From Elysia marginata (lineage: Eukaryota; Mollusca; Gastropoda; Plakobranchidae): a stretch of 29,131 nt of DNA. Below the pieces are notes generated by a model, which was not told the DNA's origin, ran no database searches, and saw only the letters and a program-made list of their open reading frames with translations. The stretch covers positions 1 to 29,131 of the forward strand of contig BMAT01012091.1 of the NCBI GenBank assembly GCA_019649035.1, written 5' to 3'. Shown here in pieces: positions 10,622 to 21,900 of the stretch. Made by a program: the position numbers and the translations under genes. The first letter of the stretch is position 1. Each line of letters begins with the position of its first letter.

Positions 10622-10891
10622 TTGGCAGCGTGGCGGGGTGGTTAGCGTGTCAGACAAGAGATCTGGAGGTTGCGGGTTTGATTCCCGACCATGCCATGTT
10701 GCAATCGCTTTGGGAAAGCAATTTACCCTAACTTTCCCCACTCCAACCACCTGTAAAATGGGTACCCAGCTACAGGCTTCAAATGCATTGGTCTGCTGGG
10801 GCATTACTGACGCTGCTCTGTGGCGACACAGTTAAGCTGAGTAACGAAGACAAATTTCCCGAAATGGATTAATATAGTGTATAAAAAAAAA
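10622..10891 (+). mobile_element. tRNA-derived SINE with A box, B box and A-rich tail
   Basis: The head is tRNA-like: an A-box-like TGGCGGGGTGGTTAGCGTG at about 10631-10649 and a B box, GGGTTTGATTCCC, at about 10674-10687, with tRNA-like spacing. A ~180-base body follows, including TGTAAAATGGGTACC, and it ends in an A run at 10883-10890. Transcription would be by RNA polymerase III and movement would need a partner LINE. The body domain is not one I can name with confidence. Confidence 0.75.
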
Positions 10892-11363
10892 CTAATTTCA
10901 GACTACACTAGTTTTCAAAGAACTAGAAGTGAAACTGAAACTAATGTTTGGTCTTTTTTTTTTTTTTTAATTTAGCCTTTTTCTGGTATGTTCACCTTAT
11001 CATAGATGCAGTTATCACAAAAAGAGAGAGTGATTATAATATATCAGAAGCAAAAATGGCTAAAGTTGCAAAAACTTGCAGTATTCAGTGTGTTCCACTC
11101 TTTCTACTCTTGTTTTAAATAAGGTTTCCAGGTTGATATAGTGTAGAACTTCCTTCTTAGGTTCATTTTGGGTTACTTTAATAAAGGGACCTTGCTTTCA
11201 ACAAGCTTTCTTTGTTTTCCTGCAAAGTTTGTTAAATACGATGTCCACTGCATGAAAAATTGTTGGCTGTATGTGAACTGTTAAGTGTGGTCGATTTGAT
11301 TTTTAAATTCAATCTTCAGTTTTTGTAATTTTACCTACCTGACTTATTCAAGCCCCTGGTATC

Positions 11364-11555
11364 TTACTCATCTGACATGGATGCTTTGGCAACTTCTTGT
11401 ATTCTTTCTATAAGCTCACTGCACTGGCTTCTCTCTTGTGTAATGTTTCTTACTTTGTTGAGGTCCTTTTGGCTTTTGAGGATGAGCAATACTGCTGTTC
11501 GGGAGAGGTCATTTTTAAGTATAACAGGTAACGTAGGTTTTGGTTTCCCTAGATG
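11364..11555 (-). other. Coding-like segment, possible exon or decayed ORF end, unrecognised
   Basis: Open for 63 codons on the minus strand, closing with TAA at 11364-11366 and bounded upstream by an in-frame TAA at 11556. Its translation looks protein-like: a hydrophobic helix (TAVLLIL), then a charged, coiled-coil-like run (QKDLNKVRNI, SELIERIQEV) ending ASMSDE. A splice-donor-like GTAAGA overlaps the stop, and a second, GTAGGT, lies just beyond. It could be an internal exon, a final exon or part of a transposon protein. No family is recognised. Confidence 0.3.
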
Positions 11556-12492
11556 TTAGTCCCCTTGGTGTTGAAAAAAACTTCATTACCTTATTTGCAA
11601 GAACATTACTTTCATTTTAGTCTATATATTAATTTTTGACGAAAGGTAAAAAATCTGGTGGTGAAAGAATTGTTTAAAGAAAGAATCACAGCTATACATG
11701 TACTTTATTAATTTGAAATTCTCATTTTCATCTAAATTATATTTTTTCTTTCATAAAATTCATTTGGTTTTGTCTGTAGGAATTAAAAGAAAAATATTTG
11801 ACTCTTCTCTTCCAGTTTATTTATGGTGTTTAATTTCTGATTAATTTTTAATTTTCAATAAATTGTCTAAGGATGAAAAAAAAGTTTTTTATCTCAAATT
11901 CTATCTGTGTAATAAGGTAAATAAGATAGTCAACAAATTTAGAATGGCAATGTTTTTAAAGGGCATACCTGGAACCAAAAGTGGTACATGTACTGATCTT
12001 TGAATGCACAATGTGAATGCTTTTTGTAGTTTTCTCATTTCAGCAAGGTACATTGACACACATACAGCTTCATACAATCATAGTTAATATTTTTATGTGA
12101 AAAGAATTCAACAGACCCATAAGGCAAAGTTCTACCAAACCATATTGTTGAGAAACTTAAGACAGCTGCTGAATGGTGTAAACATTTCACCTACGTTTTT
12201 TTAAAGAGTATAGATAAATACTTGTGCTAGATTTGTCAGTTTTGTTTGGTCTTTTAAAAGTTTATGTACTGGATTTCTGATTCGTTTGAATTTTACGCGG
12301 AAAGGATTTGGCAATTGCAATGGAAGATAATTATACATTATACATGTGGCCTCTATCATGAATGCTTTTCATCCTTGTCAGAGTGTAGAACAAGGTCAAG
12401 TACTAGTAGTCACCCACTCTTGTCCTATGCAAGCTTCACTAACTGACCCATACCTTTTCCTATTTTACTGAATTAAACATGTAGAAAAATAC

Positions 12493-12657
12493 CTGTATGA
12501 AATTGAAAGCCTCATCACCCTGTAAAGTAACAAGAGTTGATAATTTTTCGCATCCAGCAAGTATACCTGTACTTAATTGGTCAGTACAACCATACTGTGT
12601 AAAATTATCATTTGCAAAGGTTATGAGCAGGGCTTTAGTTTTGTTACACATCAACAT
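12493..12657 (-). other. Coding-like segment, possible exon, unrecognised
   Basis: Minus-strand open frame with a well-mixed amino-acid composition (for example ITFANDNFTQYG, DQLSTGILAGCEKL, QGDEAFNFIQ) and few low-complexity codons, unlike neighbouring frames. It ends at a good donor, CAG|GTATTT, at 12492-12491, and has a possible acceptor, CTAAAG, at 12633-12638. It may belong with the coding-like segment at 11364-11555 on the same strand, but no joining phase could be fixed. Function unknown. Confidence 0.3.
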
Positions 12658-13879
12658 GAATAATTATGTAATTTTCTTTCTATGTGCTTGTACAGTTATT
12701 CTGAAAACTCAAAATATTACAGAAACATTAGTTTACTTTTAAGTGAAACACTTGTAGCAGTCCTGATTAGTTCATCTTTATAGAGGAAAAAGTTTTTGTT
12801 TGGAGCAGTATAAACCAAACCATTTTGGTCCTTATGTGTTGGGCCAAATTTCTATGGTATATATGCCTCGCATCTAATCAAGAAGTCAGAAATTTTGCTT
12901 TATTTGTTTTTAAAGTAAATTTATTCTCCCTATTCTTTACATTTTTCTGCAATATGTTGATAATTTCATGTAATTTTAGACACTTAGACACAGTGAGTTT
13001 AAAAAATTGTGTTGTTCAAAATATCAATGCCTTGAAATGTACAAATTGTAACGTCATTTGCGCTGATTGGCAGACCAATTTAACTTTTGTTACACTGTTT
13101 AAAGATACCTCATAGATTTTTAAAATCAACAAATTAATTTAGTCTAGAACTATTGACACTATTGTATCTTCAGTGTCAGCAAAGCTTTGATTCTGCATTT
13201 GTCAGTCAACCAGGGTAAATGGGAAACAAGTTTTAATTTTAAATATTCTGTATTAAGATGTCCTTAAGCTTTAAATTTTGCTTTTGAAGAGGTTGACAAA
13301 AAGATAACTGGTTTACTGTATATCTTGGATTATTTCATTTTGATGACAAAAAAGGTCTGCTACACAGCAAATTATATTGGCTACTCAAAGGGCTCTAACT
13401 CACATTAGGCTGAGTAACTTGTGTCTGAATCATGCTAGTTGCTACACAATAGAACCTACTTTTTGTTTTAATATTGATCCTGTGCAGGGAGTGAAAAATT
13501 AAATATTTTACTAGTTGAATAATAATGAATTCTTAATTTAGTAGATTGGGATGATAACAGTATCTTTGATTTTTGCGTATCCTTTGATTCATCAATGTTT
13601 TGAAGCCTTTGTGCTTTATGACACTGTACTATTTTGTTCTTCGTAATCTCAAACTTGCAGATTGTGTGTACATTTTATAAATTAAATTTTTATTTAGCTC
13701 AAACAATTATATTCAAATTACCAATTTTATTCTCCATAAGTCTTGATATCAGGGTGAATGGGTGAAATGTTAGATTTTCACAATTCAAGCCTTTCATATT
13801 TTTCAACAATGCAGTTTTCTGAGCTCCTAATTGTTGAAACTTTTATAAGGTTATCAAACTTTTTGTTGATTTAAAATAT

Positions 13880-14190
13880 AGAGGCTCGGTGGTTGGTTGT
13901 TTGATGTTTAACGTCCTGGTCAATTTCGCAGTTATATCAGAGAGGGCACTGGGGTCAATTGAAAGCGTGCTGCCACACTGTGATGTAGGGAGCGCTTGCG
14001 TACACCACACCCAGTGACATTATCCTGACACCGGGCCGAGGAGACTTAATACTAAAGCCATAATGGCGGACACTAGGCGGATCAGCTGCTATTACTAATT
14101 TTAAAGACTATGGTTTGACTCGACCATGGATCGAACCACACACCACCCGATCTCTGAGCGAGTCTTTTACCGCTAGGCCACAGAGCTGGT
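13880..14190 (-). mobile_element. tRNA-derived SINE, minus strand
   Basis: Read on the minus strand from 14190, an A box TGGCCTAGCGG (14170-14180) matches the TRGCNNAGYNGG consensus. A B box GGTTCGATCC (14128-14137) follows at normal tRNA spacing. The body continues to about 13880 and contains, near its end, the complement of TGATGTTTAACGTCCTGGTC, a string I associate with molluscan SINE bodies (recollection, not checked). It is markedly more GC-rich than its surroundings. Confidence 0.8.
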
Positions 14191-14394
14191 AAAAACTTAT
14201 AAAGGCAGTTTTCTCAAATTAGAATTTTTTACTTCTGACTTGTTTACCCTGGTACTGAGACGTTAGTATGTACATGTATGCTTATATTTCATTATTTGGA
14301 TTATTTTTTTTTATTGGGTTTGAAAGATCTGGATGGACATACTCATCAATTAAATAATGGGTGAAATATAGGTGAAACGTAAGTAAAGGATTTA
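14191..14394. other. Spacer; no feature seen
   Basis: AT-rich spacer between the SINE and the foldback element. A short open frame on the minus strand at 14282 has no recognisable product. Confidence 0.5.
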
Positions 14395-14480
14395 CAGTGA
14401 ACCTTGGATATAACGAGATAGTAGGGCCTGGCATTATATCCTCGTTGAACCCGAGGTCTCGTTGGATACAAGGTTGTTTT
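14395..14480. mobile_element. Foldback element, pogo/Tigger-like end
   Basis: CAGTGAACCTTGGATATAACGAG at 14395 resembles pogo/Tigger termini. AACCTTGGATATAACGAGAT and the reverse complement of GTCTCGTTGGATACAAGGTT form an inverted repeat with 16 of 20 positions matching and a ~35-base loop. This is either a short MITE or one end of a larger lost element. Confidence 0.5.
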
Positions 14481-14877
14481 AAAATCATTTAAAAAGCATT
14501 GTAGACTATATTGAAGAGGAAAACATGATAGGCCTACATACTACATTTGTAAAGGCTTCAAGGGGGCAACACTGACAGCTGAAGTAGAAGGCATCTTGGT
14601 GTTCTCTCGTAGTGTAAAAAGTACTGTACAATGTAACTGTATCGTGAACGGTGAAGTTAAAAAAAGCATTAAAACTTGAACTGTGTGTATGATGAACTAT
14701 GGTGACGATGTGAGCTAGCCGAAGTCTGAAAGACAATGACTAACGATACTTTAGCGCATTCAATTTTAGCAATGTCAGTACAGGTGTGTACTAAAACTAC
14801 GGTACGTAACTAAAAGTCTACAGCCAGATGTAGGTTTATGTAATCTCGGGCATCGCGCTTTGTTAAGTTCTACTACA

Positions 14878-15023
14878 ACCCACAGTCCTCCCCTTCCCCT
14901 CTCCAGCTTTCCGCCGGCTCGTGCCTCGCCCAGCCTCCCCTTCCCCTCTCCAGCTTTCTGCCGGCTCGTGCCTCGCGCCTCGCCCAGCCTCCCCTCCCCC
15001 TCTCCTGCTTGCCCCTGGCTCGG
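14878..15023. repeat. GC-rich ~47-bp tandem repeat running into the assembly gap
   Basis: Three copies of a unit of about 47 bases, each with CCTCCCCTTCCCCTCT, CAGCTTTC and GCCGGCTCGTGCCTCGCC. The second copy carries an extra 8 bases. The C-rich strand is far from the window's average composition. Open frames across this array and the gap are artefacts of the repeat and of N bases. Confidence 0.85.
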
Positions 15024-15649
15024 NNNNNNNNNNNNNNNNNNNNNNNNNNNNNNNNNNNNNNNNNNNNNNNNNNNNNNNNNNNNNNNNNNNNNNNNNNNNN
15101 NNNNNNNNNNNNNNNNNNNNNNNNNNNNNNNNNNNNNNNNNNNNNNNNNNNNNNNNNNNNNNNNNNNNNNNNNNNNNNNNNNNNNNNNNNNNNNNNNNNN
15201 NNNNNNNNNNNNNNNNNNNNNNNNNNNNNNNNNNNNNNNNNNNNNNNNNNNNNNNNNNNNNNNNNNNNNNNNNNNNNNNNNNNNNNNNNNNNNNNNNNNN
15301 NNNNNNNNNNNNNNNNNNNNNNNNNNNNNNNNNNNNNNNNNNNNNNNNNNNNNNNNNNNNNNNNNNNNNNNNNNNNNNNNNNNNNNNNNNNNNNNNNNNN
15401 NNNNNNNNNNNNNNNNNNNNNNNNNNNNNNNNNNNNNNNNNNNNNNNNNNNNNNNNNNNNNNNNNNNNNNNNNNNNNNNNNNNNNNNNNNNNNNNNNNNN
15501 NNNNNNNNNNNNNNNNNNNNNNNNNNNNNNNNNNNNNNNNNNNNNNNNNNNNNNNNNNNNNNNNNNNNNNNNNNNNNNNNNNNNNNNNNNNNNNNNNNNN
15601 NNNNNNNNNNNNNNNNNNNNNNNNNNNNNNNNNNNNNNNNNNNNNNNNN
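15024..15649. other. Assembly gap (626 N)
   Basis: A run of N. Because a tandem repeat enters it from the left, the gap probably covers more of the same array. Its true length cannot be known from the sequence. Confidence 0.99.
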
Positions 15650-16406
15650 AGACCAAAATTGGTCTCAGTGGAGTATAATTTTCTACCCTATGTTTTTTCC
15701 TTGTTGACTCTGTTTAAACGTTAATACTTCTTGTGTGTACCGGTATCTCACTTCTATCAGTATTCTTTTGTAATCATAATATGATACAGTATTAAAAGTG
15801 ACTGCTTTTCTAAATTTGGCTTTCAAGAGTTTTTATCTGTTTGCCTATGATTTTGTGTATATATATATATATATATATTGATGAGTAATGATAGTTTCTG
15901 GTTTTAGAAGGAACATGTCTGCCTTGTCCTTGCTGTTTCAATTTAGTGTACCCATTTGGTCCCCATCTAAATATGTTTTTTTAGTTATTTATTTATCCAG
16001 TATTGTCTAACAATAGGCATATGATATACAAATTTTGGATAATCGGTCAAATCTGTTGAAGTTGCCTAAATCTATTGTCAGTGTATTCTGTTTTTCTTGG
16101 TTCCATGGTGGCAATTAGATGGCTTAGAACATATATGTAACTGGATATTTCACCTAAGCCGATGTTATTGCTATGTCTCCTGGAGTTGGACTTAAACAGA
16201 GTTGACTGTAACACATGTAGGTTTACATAGTAGCTATTAATGCATTACAATTTTAGTATGAAGAATTTTGATATGCTGTGGAATCTATTCAAACCTAAAT
16301 TCTATTGACTGTAAAACCCATTCTGGTTTATGCAGGCCAACTTATTATAGAATAATACATAATTATAAAGTATTTTGGCACCAAAAACCATTTTGGTTTA
16401 AATCAG
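15650..16406. other. Intergenic; TA microsatellite; no gene seen
   Basis: The sequence resumes with AGACCAA-AA-TTGGTCT, a 7-bp inverted repeat touching the gap. A TA dinucleotide run lies near 15858-15879. Otherwise it is AT-rich with no convincing frame. Confidence 0.5.
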
Positions 16407-16490
16407 CTCAGTCGATTCGAGATACTTCAAACTTGGATTAAATTGAATACTTGTTCAATTATGAATTGAGTTATCTCGGCCTGACTCTAC
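16407..16490. mobile_element. Foldback element, pogo-like
   Basis: CAGTCGATTCGAGATACTTC near the left and the reverse complement of the right end (AGTCAGGCCGAGATAACTC) share AGTC, CGAGATA and a following CT-x-CAA. This makes an imperfect stem around a ~40-base AT-rich loop. It resembles the foldback element at 14395 in style but not in sequence. Confidence 0.4.
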
Positions 16491-17329
16491 ATTTTGTGTC
16501 TTAAGTTTGATAACTTGTTTATCAAACCAAATGAATAAGTTACTGCTGGAGCTGTTTGGGATTGATTTACTAAAATTAGCGTTAGGAGCTCCAAATACTA
16601 CTTTGAAAGGCAGAAAAAGCTCATACAATTTGTTTTGCATTTTTGTAGAAAGGCAATACCTAAAACAAAACAGAAAAAAACAACTTTGACTTGCTGCTTT
16701 CAATCAGTCTTAAAAAAAATGTGGGTGAAAGATAGCTAATGGCTAGGTTGTTTTTTTTTTAAGACTTTCCATCAGAAAAGTAAAATTTGAGTTTACAAAA
16801 TTTTCCGTTGGTCAAAGCTTGTGGAAACTGTATTATCCTAACAATAATGAATATGTCTCGCAACCTGTCTAAATGATTAAATACATGTACAAGTATGTTG
16901 GATGGCACAAGTTTCACAATCCAAAAATTTTTTTTTTTTAACAATGCATTTTTCTGTGCTTCCAAACATCAAAACTTTTGAAATTATGAACATGCTGTGA
17001 AAAAATGTTAAACACTTTTGTCGGTTTAAAGTAAGAAAAGAAAAGACTTGCTTAGGCCTTTTTTCCTATTAATTTTTATACTTATAAAAAAGACATCGGA
17101 GTCATTTACATAGGTCGTGAGACATATTATTGGCAATGAAATTCATTGAAATGATGAATGTGAATGAGAAATTTAACTAGAGCATTTACACTTACAATAG
17201 AAAAATATTGGTTGTTTTCTTCAACTCTTTTATATCGGAAAATCTCAGTACTCCTTTTTCATAATTGACATTGTGTCTCTGACTGATCATCTATTTTGCA
17301 AATGCAACAACTCAAGATACATACAGATA
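16491..17329. other. Intergenic, AT-rich; no gene supported
   Basis: Overlapping short frames on both strands (16455-16703 minus, 16507-16689 plus, 16759-16965 minus) have protein-like patches but no splice context, no start logic and no family resemblance. They are left uncalled. Confidence 0.45.
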
Positions 17330-17507
17330 CAGTGGAATCCTTGAATAAAGACCTGGAAAATATTATGTATTAAAAATAGGTCTTATAAATAGGTGGTCTT
17401 ACTTAGTTTAGTAGTTAAATTACGATACCCATGTAAGCGGACGTCCTCAAATTTAAAGTCACATACATGTAACTAAGAGGGGTGGCCTTAATTGAGGCGT
17501 TCCACTG
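17330..17507. mobile_element. 178-bp MITE with terminal inverted repeats and TA target duplication
   Basis: It begins CAGTGGAATCC and ends with TTCCACTG. The two ends match as inverted repeats over about 25 bases with small gaps (CAGTGGAA, CCT, AAT, AAG, CC in common). TA flanks both sides, at 17328-17329 and 17508-17509. The short size, lack of coding capacity and TA duplication point to a non-autonomous pogo/Tc1-mariner-type element. Confidence 0.75.
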
Positions 17508-18718
17508 TATATCAAAACAATAATTTCACCATTCTAAAGGCTCATTATAGGGTTTCTACCTAAAGTATATACATGTACATGGGTATCTAAGTCTTAAAAC
17601 TCCGAAACTAGACTCACATGTGATAATTAACAATTGTTCAAATCAATGTGGAAAAATTTGAATATCTGCAAGGGGAGAGATCATAAACAACAGAGAGAAA
17701 TGCAAAATTATAAATGTATACTACATGTATAATGGATTCAGAAAGGCACTTTAACAATACATAATTGCAAACCAGAGAAATAGAAAGCCTTGCTTTAGGC
17801 AGCTGCACTTTCAATTAAAATGAATTATAAATGGCAAATATACGCCAGCAATAATAATGCAAAAAGTAAATTGTGTAATGCATGTACATGTATACTATCA
17901 TTATTGTTATTATTAGTTATACATGTATTAATAACTTGAAATAATTCACCAGTGCAGGACCTCACTTGCAAGGCTTAGTGCAAAGTTTCTGAACCACTCA
18001 TGGTTACAAATAAATTTATCCTCAAATCAAGGGAATGACTGATCCATGCTACATGTACTTTGCATTGTTTTCATGTTTTCTTTTCATACCGGTATGCTAG
18101 TACAAATGCTCTCAAATTTCCATACCAGGTCAACCAACAAGTTTGCAAATTTTGCAAACCAACTCGTGTTTTTTTTTTCTTCAAATGGCTCGTGACAAGT
18201 CTTTTGAAATGAATAAGGTCCTCACAAACAAATGCCAGGGTACTAGTACATAGACATGCATGTATTTGAATAGGCACCATATTTTTTATTGATCATCACC
18301 TGCTCATAAGGCATTGTTTAATACATTACACTGTATTGCACAAAGCCGTCAAAATTTTTTAAAACTGCAGTGAAAGTCAAACCACTTGAATTATTTTAGG
18401 AGCACAGTGTACATGTACCGGGGTATCTGAATTGTGGTATCATGGCCTTTTTTTGCATTGAAAAATCATCTGCAAGTAGTCACTCATCTGGAAAGCTCAT
18501 TTAAATATCACTTTCTCGGAAATTAATCGCTGTAAGATAACCAGGCACGACATTTCTGAGATCACAGCCACAGACTGTAGTTAACTTGTTAGGAGATAAA
18601 ATACACGAATATGTCACAATTTCTGAGTTCTTGTGAATTCTTCTTTGACTTTTTAAGAAAAGTGAAAGCTTTTGTGGCAGTCTTTAGTAGAAGAAAAGTC
18701 CTAAAGCTGCCACTGTCT
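17508..18718. other. 3' flank of the minus-strand five-exon gene
   Basis: This contains the presumed 3' untranslated region of the gene ending at 18719. The complement of TTTATT at 18285-18290 gives AATAAA on the minus strand, about 430 bases after the stop codon and a candidate polyadenylation signal. Several TACATGTA palindromes occur here. No other gene is seen. Confidence 0.45.
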
Positions 18719-18927
18719 TCAGATCTTCTCTGCAACTGTAGCTTTGATCATGTCCTTGAGTTCTTGATACCTCTTGGGAGGTGCTCGCGACTTGGACGCT
18801 TCGTATGTCTCTTTGAGCTTCTCTAAAACAGCCAGCGCTTTCGTAAACTGGGTCACGTGACGTTGGATGACGCGCTTTTTTCGGCCGTTGTCGCGCTGTA
18901 GTTCCGACTCGCTCATGACATCTTCCA
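18719..18927 (-). CDS. Five-exon gene, exon 5 (repeat B and stop)
   Basis: A 209-base terminal exon with acceptor CTATCAG. It completes Val 142 and encodes EDVMSESELQRD, a basic helix (RKKRVIQRHV), KALAVLEKLKETYEASK, KRYQELKDMIKATVAEKI and a TGA stop. The last 65 residues are copy B of the duplicated unit. Confidence 0.85.
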
Positions 18928-21900
18928 CTGATAGTGACAGAAAGAAAAGAAGAGAGTGTGTGTGATTCTATATACACAATGTGTGGTTAGCGAATGGGAG
19001 GAGAGGGATTCAAATAACAAATAGCGCGTGCAGAAGCAATGATAATTATACATAAATTGTGTAAAAACTGCCGCTTTATCTACAGTACATGTACATGTAT
19101 TCAGTTGAATGCGTACATCTACAGCATCTCACCCGTGCTTAACACAAAATTTAATACATAATGTTGTGTATTACAATTACAGCAAAGCCCCCCTTAAACT
19201 TCAAGCAAAATTCCAGGATCTGCGAAAAATCCTTTTACTTGTTTTAGATGATAGAAATTTAATTAGATTAGCCAGGATCATTCACAGAAAAAAGTCCCCC
19301 AGGCGTGCAAAAAAAAAAAAAAAACAACTATTGGATTTAGATACAGTATTTTGATTATTCAACTTCGGTTTATAAAGGATAAACTGGTCACCACTGTACA
19401 TGTACTTGATTTTTATCGCGACAAAAAGTTCGTTCGTAAAGTAGTTAAATTATTAATATTTCTTTAATTGGGTGAATCTCAGTGAACATATCTCTTTGTC
19501 TCTTCCACGTTTTTCTTCCTTTTGTAATTTTAACCCGGCGCCACGACTTCTACTTTATCGACTTTGAAAAGGCATTTGACAGTTTTCAACCATGAAACTT
19601 TATCATTTTATGGAAGATACATGTACTTCAATCATATGGAGTTCCACAAAAGATCATCAATATCTTGTCTGATATGTATTCTGATAACCAATGTTGCGTT
19701 AGACACGGAGGGAAACATAGTGAATGGTTTACAGTTAAGTTAGGTGTCCGACCGGGATATGTCATATCTATAATCTTATTCCTATTAGTGATTGACTGGG
19801 TTGCGAAGAAGTCAACAGCTCACAAACCAAGGGAGAGGCTTTTATCATCTTGAAGATGAAGACTTTGCTGATGACATTGCTCTGTTTTCGTATTCACTTA
19901 AAGACATGTAGAAGAAGACAACCCAAATAGAAATGCATGCAAAAGCAGTTGGACTCAAAACTAATCACTTTAAGATAAAATGAGAATAAATGCAAACACA
20001 GCAAATAAACAACATGGTCCTGGAAAATGTAAATGAGTTTGACTACTTAGGCAGCTACCTCAACGCGGACGGGGACATAAACAGAGAAATCACATCCAGA
20101 ATTGCAATGGCCTCCATCGCTTTTCAGCGCCTAAATACCATTTGAAAATCAGGGCAAATAATTGAAATTACAAAGTTAAAAACATACAAGTCAAACGTTC
20201 GATCAGTTCTTTTGTATGCTGCAAAACATGGAGAAAAAATAAAAAAATAGAGAGCAGACTAGGGGGGGGGGAGGGGTGAGGGTAGATGTCTGAGAAGAAT
20301 ATTGGGCATTCGAAGGGAGCAAAGGACCACACATAAGAGAAAAGTAGTAAGAACAGGAATAAATCCAATTGTAGAGGAGGTTAAAACTAGAAGATGGAGA
20401 TGGCTCGGACATGTATTCCGAAGGGATAAAAATCGCCACCCAATTGTAGCACTAACTTGGAACCCGCAGGGGAAATGAGGTAGAGGTAGACCGCGGGTTA
20501 CATGGAGGACAGTGGACGATGAAAGATTAGAGGCCGACAAAAACATGGAATGAGCTAAAATGGCTTGCCCAAGATAGGGATGCTTGGAGAAATTTTGTTG
20601 GTGCCCTATGCTCTCAGAGAGATGTAGAGTAATTTGCATCTACTCGGAGGGTACGGAAAACACACATATATATATATATATACATGTATATCACTACCTC
20701 TCATAAATTTTTGTTTTAATCCTTTTCTAATACTCATCTCTAAAGTTCTGAAGTGATCCCCTACTTCTTTTTATTACGTAATCTGGTATGAGAAGACTTA
20801 AGATCACCAGGTTTTTGTACGGCTTAAAACGAGCAACCGAGGGCATATTTTGAAAACTACATGTGAGACTAAGTAAAATAAAGGTTTGGTGGCATTTCGA
20901 TTAATTTTTTTAAAATAAAGTTTAGGCTTAAGATTACCATGTCATGATTATAAGCAATTTGTGGTAACGGCAAATTTAATTATATTTTAGCTTAAAAATA
21001 AGCATATGAACTATGTTTAGAACTATGACCTAATTAAGGGTATTTGGATCAGGAAACATTATTTATTATCTACTAATTCCCTAAATGATGTTCACAAATA
21101 ATATATGAATCGTTAGTACATATATCGGAACCAGAAGTAAGACTAAGAGCAACCCTGACAGTATCGTTAATTAAATCGATTATACATGGTATTTTTCAGA
21201 CGTTCTATCGAAAGGAATTGCTCGTTGCAGAAATAAAGTATTGGCCCAGACGAGAATGCCTAGTAGATGCACACACTACAATGTGCGTTTTTTTTTCAAG
21301 TCGAATTATATCGATTGGATTAATGAGATCTTTTACTTCCTCCAAGATTGAAATCTACCTGTTGTAGAATATGACAGCAAATCCGGCACGGTACATGTAC
21401 ATGTATTAAGTTATTAATGTTTATGTGCGAGTGTGTTGTACTGTTTTATTTGATGCATTTTTTTCTTTTCCGAGAAACCTTGTTTCCACGTCCAATTATA
21501 GTGAAATCTTTCACAACTGAAATGGTGTCTATTTTCAGTTAAGCACTATTTGACTTTAACCAGTAACAAAACAAAACAAAAAAAGAAAGAACATGTAAAA
21601 GGATTGCCACTAAAGTTGGCTTAAACTAAAGTTAGAGTTTCCCCTGCGTAATTATATGGCATTAGGTTCTATTATTTTTCAATATTTTTATTTAGCTTTT
21701 AGTTTACCTTTGATTGGCTCATCTGAAAAACCTGTCATGTTTTTCAGTTTCTTCATGAAGCTCGACATTTTTCCCGATTTGTTTGGTGCAGTTGCTGTGG
21801 CCCCGGCTTGAGCCTCTCCAGCGGCAGATAACTCTTTGGCTTTGCTTAGCAGACTCGACACTCCGCCTGCACCTGTCAGAGAAAGATTTATTAGAGCATC

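Larger units (their letters stand above)
10892..13879. other. Intergenic, AT-rich; two weak coding-like patches
   Basis: Apart from the minus-strand segments described at 11364-11555 and 12493-12657, no gene, RNA or repeat was supported. Poly-T tracts and short shadow frames are common. Confidence 0.45.

Noticed and set aside
10391-10835. Overlapping frames on both strands around the SINE
   Set aside because: They follow the SINE and its flanks and match no protein; the tRNA-like A and B boxes explain the sequence.
14775-15724. Several long open frames across the N gap
   Set aside because: Most of their length is N and the rest is a GC-rich tandem repeat; they are artefacts.
16455-16965. 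Protein-like patches on both strands
   Set aside because: No splice logic or start site, and opposite strands are equally plausible; too weak to call.
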